Assembly: GCA_039024315.1 (NCBI GenBank)
Contig: JBCCQN010000195.1
Location: 1-15,255 of the forward strand
Source: JBCAWW01 sp039024315
GTDB taxonomy: Bacteria > Bacteroidota > Bacteroidia > J057
Reading direction: 5' to 3'
Length of the DNA stretch: 15,255 nt
In this document: piece by piece, positions 14,893 through 15,255 of the stretch
How the letters are laid out: each line of letters opens with the position of its first letter
How positions within the stretch are numbered: position 1 is the first letter of the stretch
The notes under the pieces: generated by a model
What the model was told of the DNA's origin: nothing
Seen by the model: only the letters and a program-made list of their open reading frames with translations
Database searches by the model: none
Program-made: the position numbers and the translations under genes

Positions 14893-15255
14893 ATGCTAAA
14901 CAATATCAAAAACCGCCTTTCTTCTGGTATCCTTCCCTATGACGCTCGTCTCGTCTTCATCGCGATTGCTATCATCAATCTACCTGGAGCACTTTTTGGA
15001 GGACTTTTCTTTTGGACGGTTTTACCCATTCCTGCCCTGATCATCTACGGTTTTGTCGTTGCCTTGGCTTTCGGTAAAGGCAGTGTGGCGACTGCTAGAG
15101 GCACAAGCTCAGCCGCTGCGATCTATCATGCGATCTTATTAGCTTTATTCTTTTTTCAGATATATGAAACTTGGAGTTACAGTTCAGGGGAGGCCGTATG
15201 GGCTCGCTTAGGAGTCATCACCTATATCGCTGGACCTATGGGGCTCTATCTCTTA
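14893..15255 (+). CDS. Small integral membrane protein, paralogue B, C-terminus cut by window edge
   Basis: 121 codons are open from the ATG at 14893 to the window end. Residues 1-50 align without gaps to paralogue A, with RLV at 19-21, INL at 28-30 and LPIP at 44-47 in identical positions (here DARLVFIAIAIINLPGALFG, then FFWTVLPIP). Hydrophobic segments lie at about 20-43, 45-61, 75-91 and 106-121. The second half diverges (KGSVATARGTSSAAA in place of AQKISEDITLTAAVS), so the duplication is old. It is probably co-transcribed with paralogue A and may be the second subunit of a hetero-oligomer; function unknown. The start has the same TTCACACT-ATG context. Confidence 0.82.
   Translation, partial: MLNNIKNRLSSGILPYDARLVFIAIAIINLPGALFGGLFFWTVLPIPALIIYGFVVALAFGKGSVATARGTSSAAAIYHAILLALFFFQIYETWSYSSGEAVWARLGVITYIAGPMGLYLL

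Overview
The window most resembles a chromosomal piece of a Bacteroidota genome, probably a Saprospiria/Lewinella-like marine or environmental lineage (inference). The reasons are C-terminal type IX secretion (T9SS) sorting domains on two large secreted proteases, a TonB-dependent receptor with an N-terminal carboxypeptidase-regulatory-like domain paired with a DUF4249 lipoprotein, absence of Shine-Dalgarno sequences before nearly all starts, and one candidate promoter of the TTTG / TAnnTTTG type.

Layout. On the minus strand, 1-1496 is the N-terminal 498 codons of a secreted subtilisin-like (S8) protease that runs off the left edge. Upstream of it (1686-2765, minus) is an exported alpha/beta hydrolase. 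A 386-bp divergent intergenic region (2766-3151) carries an orphan intrinsic-terminator hairpin on the plus strand. On the plus strand follow a TonB-dependent receptor (3152-5614) and a DUF4249 outer-membrane lipoprotein (5839-6798), a likely uptake pair of unknown substrate. Then come two giant secreted proteases 34 bp apart: a reprolysin-like zinc metalloprotease (6884-10459) and a lysyl-endopeptidase-like trypsin-fold protease (10494-13682). Both are decorated with the same Ig-like / FN3-like / P-domain cassette and end in T9SS sorting domains. A strong terminator (13686-13720) closes this unit.

The right end holds a compact unit that I do not recognise as a described system. It consists of a GbsR/MarR-type regulator (13836-14357) followed by two tandem paralogous small membrane proteins (14459-14833, and 14893 to beyond the window edge). 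The same TTTCAA-N6-TTGAAA palindrome lies in front of the regulator and in front of the membrane-protein pair. In the second case it overlaps the -33 element of a good Bacteroidota promoter. A terminator hairpin overlapping the regulator's stop codon separates the two transcripts. The simplest reading is an autoregulated repressor controlling a two-gene membrane-protein operon.

Functionally the window is dominated by export: protein degradation outside the cell (S8, metallo- and Lys-C-like proteases) beside an outer-membrane uptake pair. This would suit a protein- or peptide-scavenging lifestyle, though the receptor's substrate cannot be read from sequence. I saw no tRNA, rRNA, CRISPR array or transposase.
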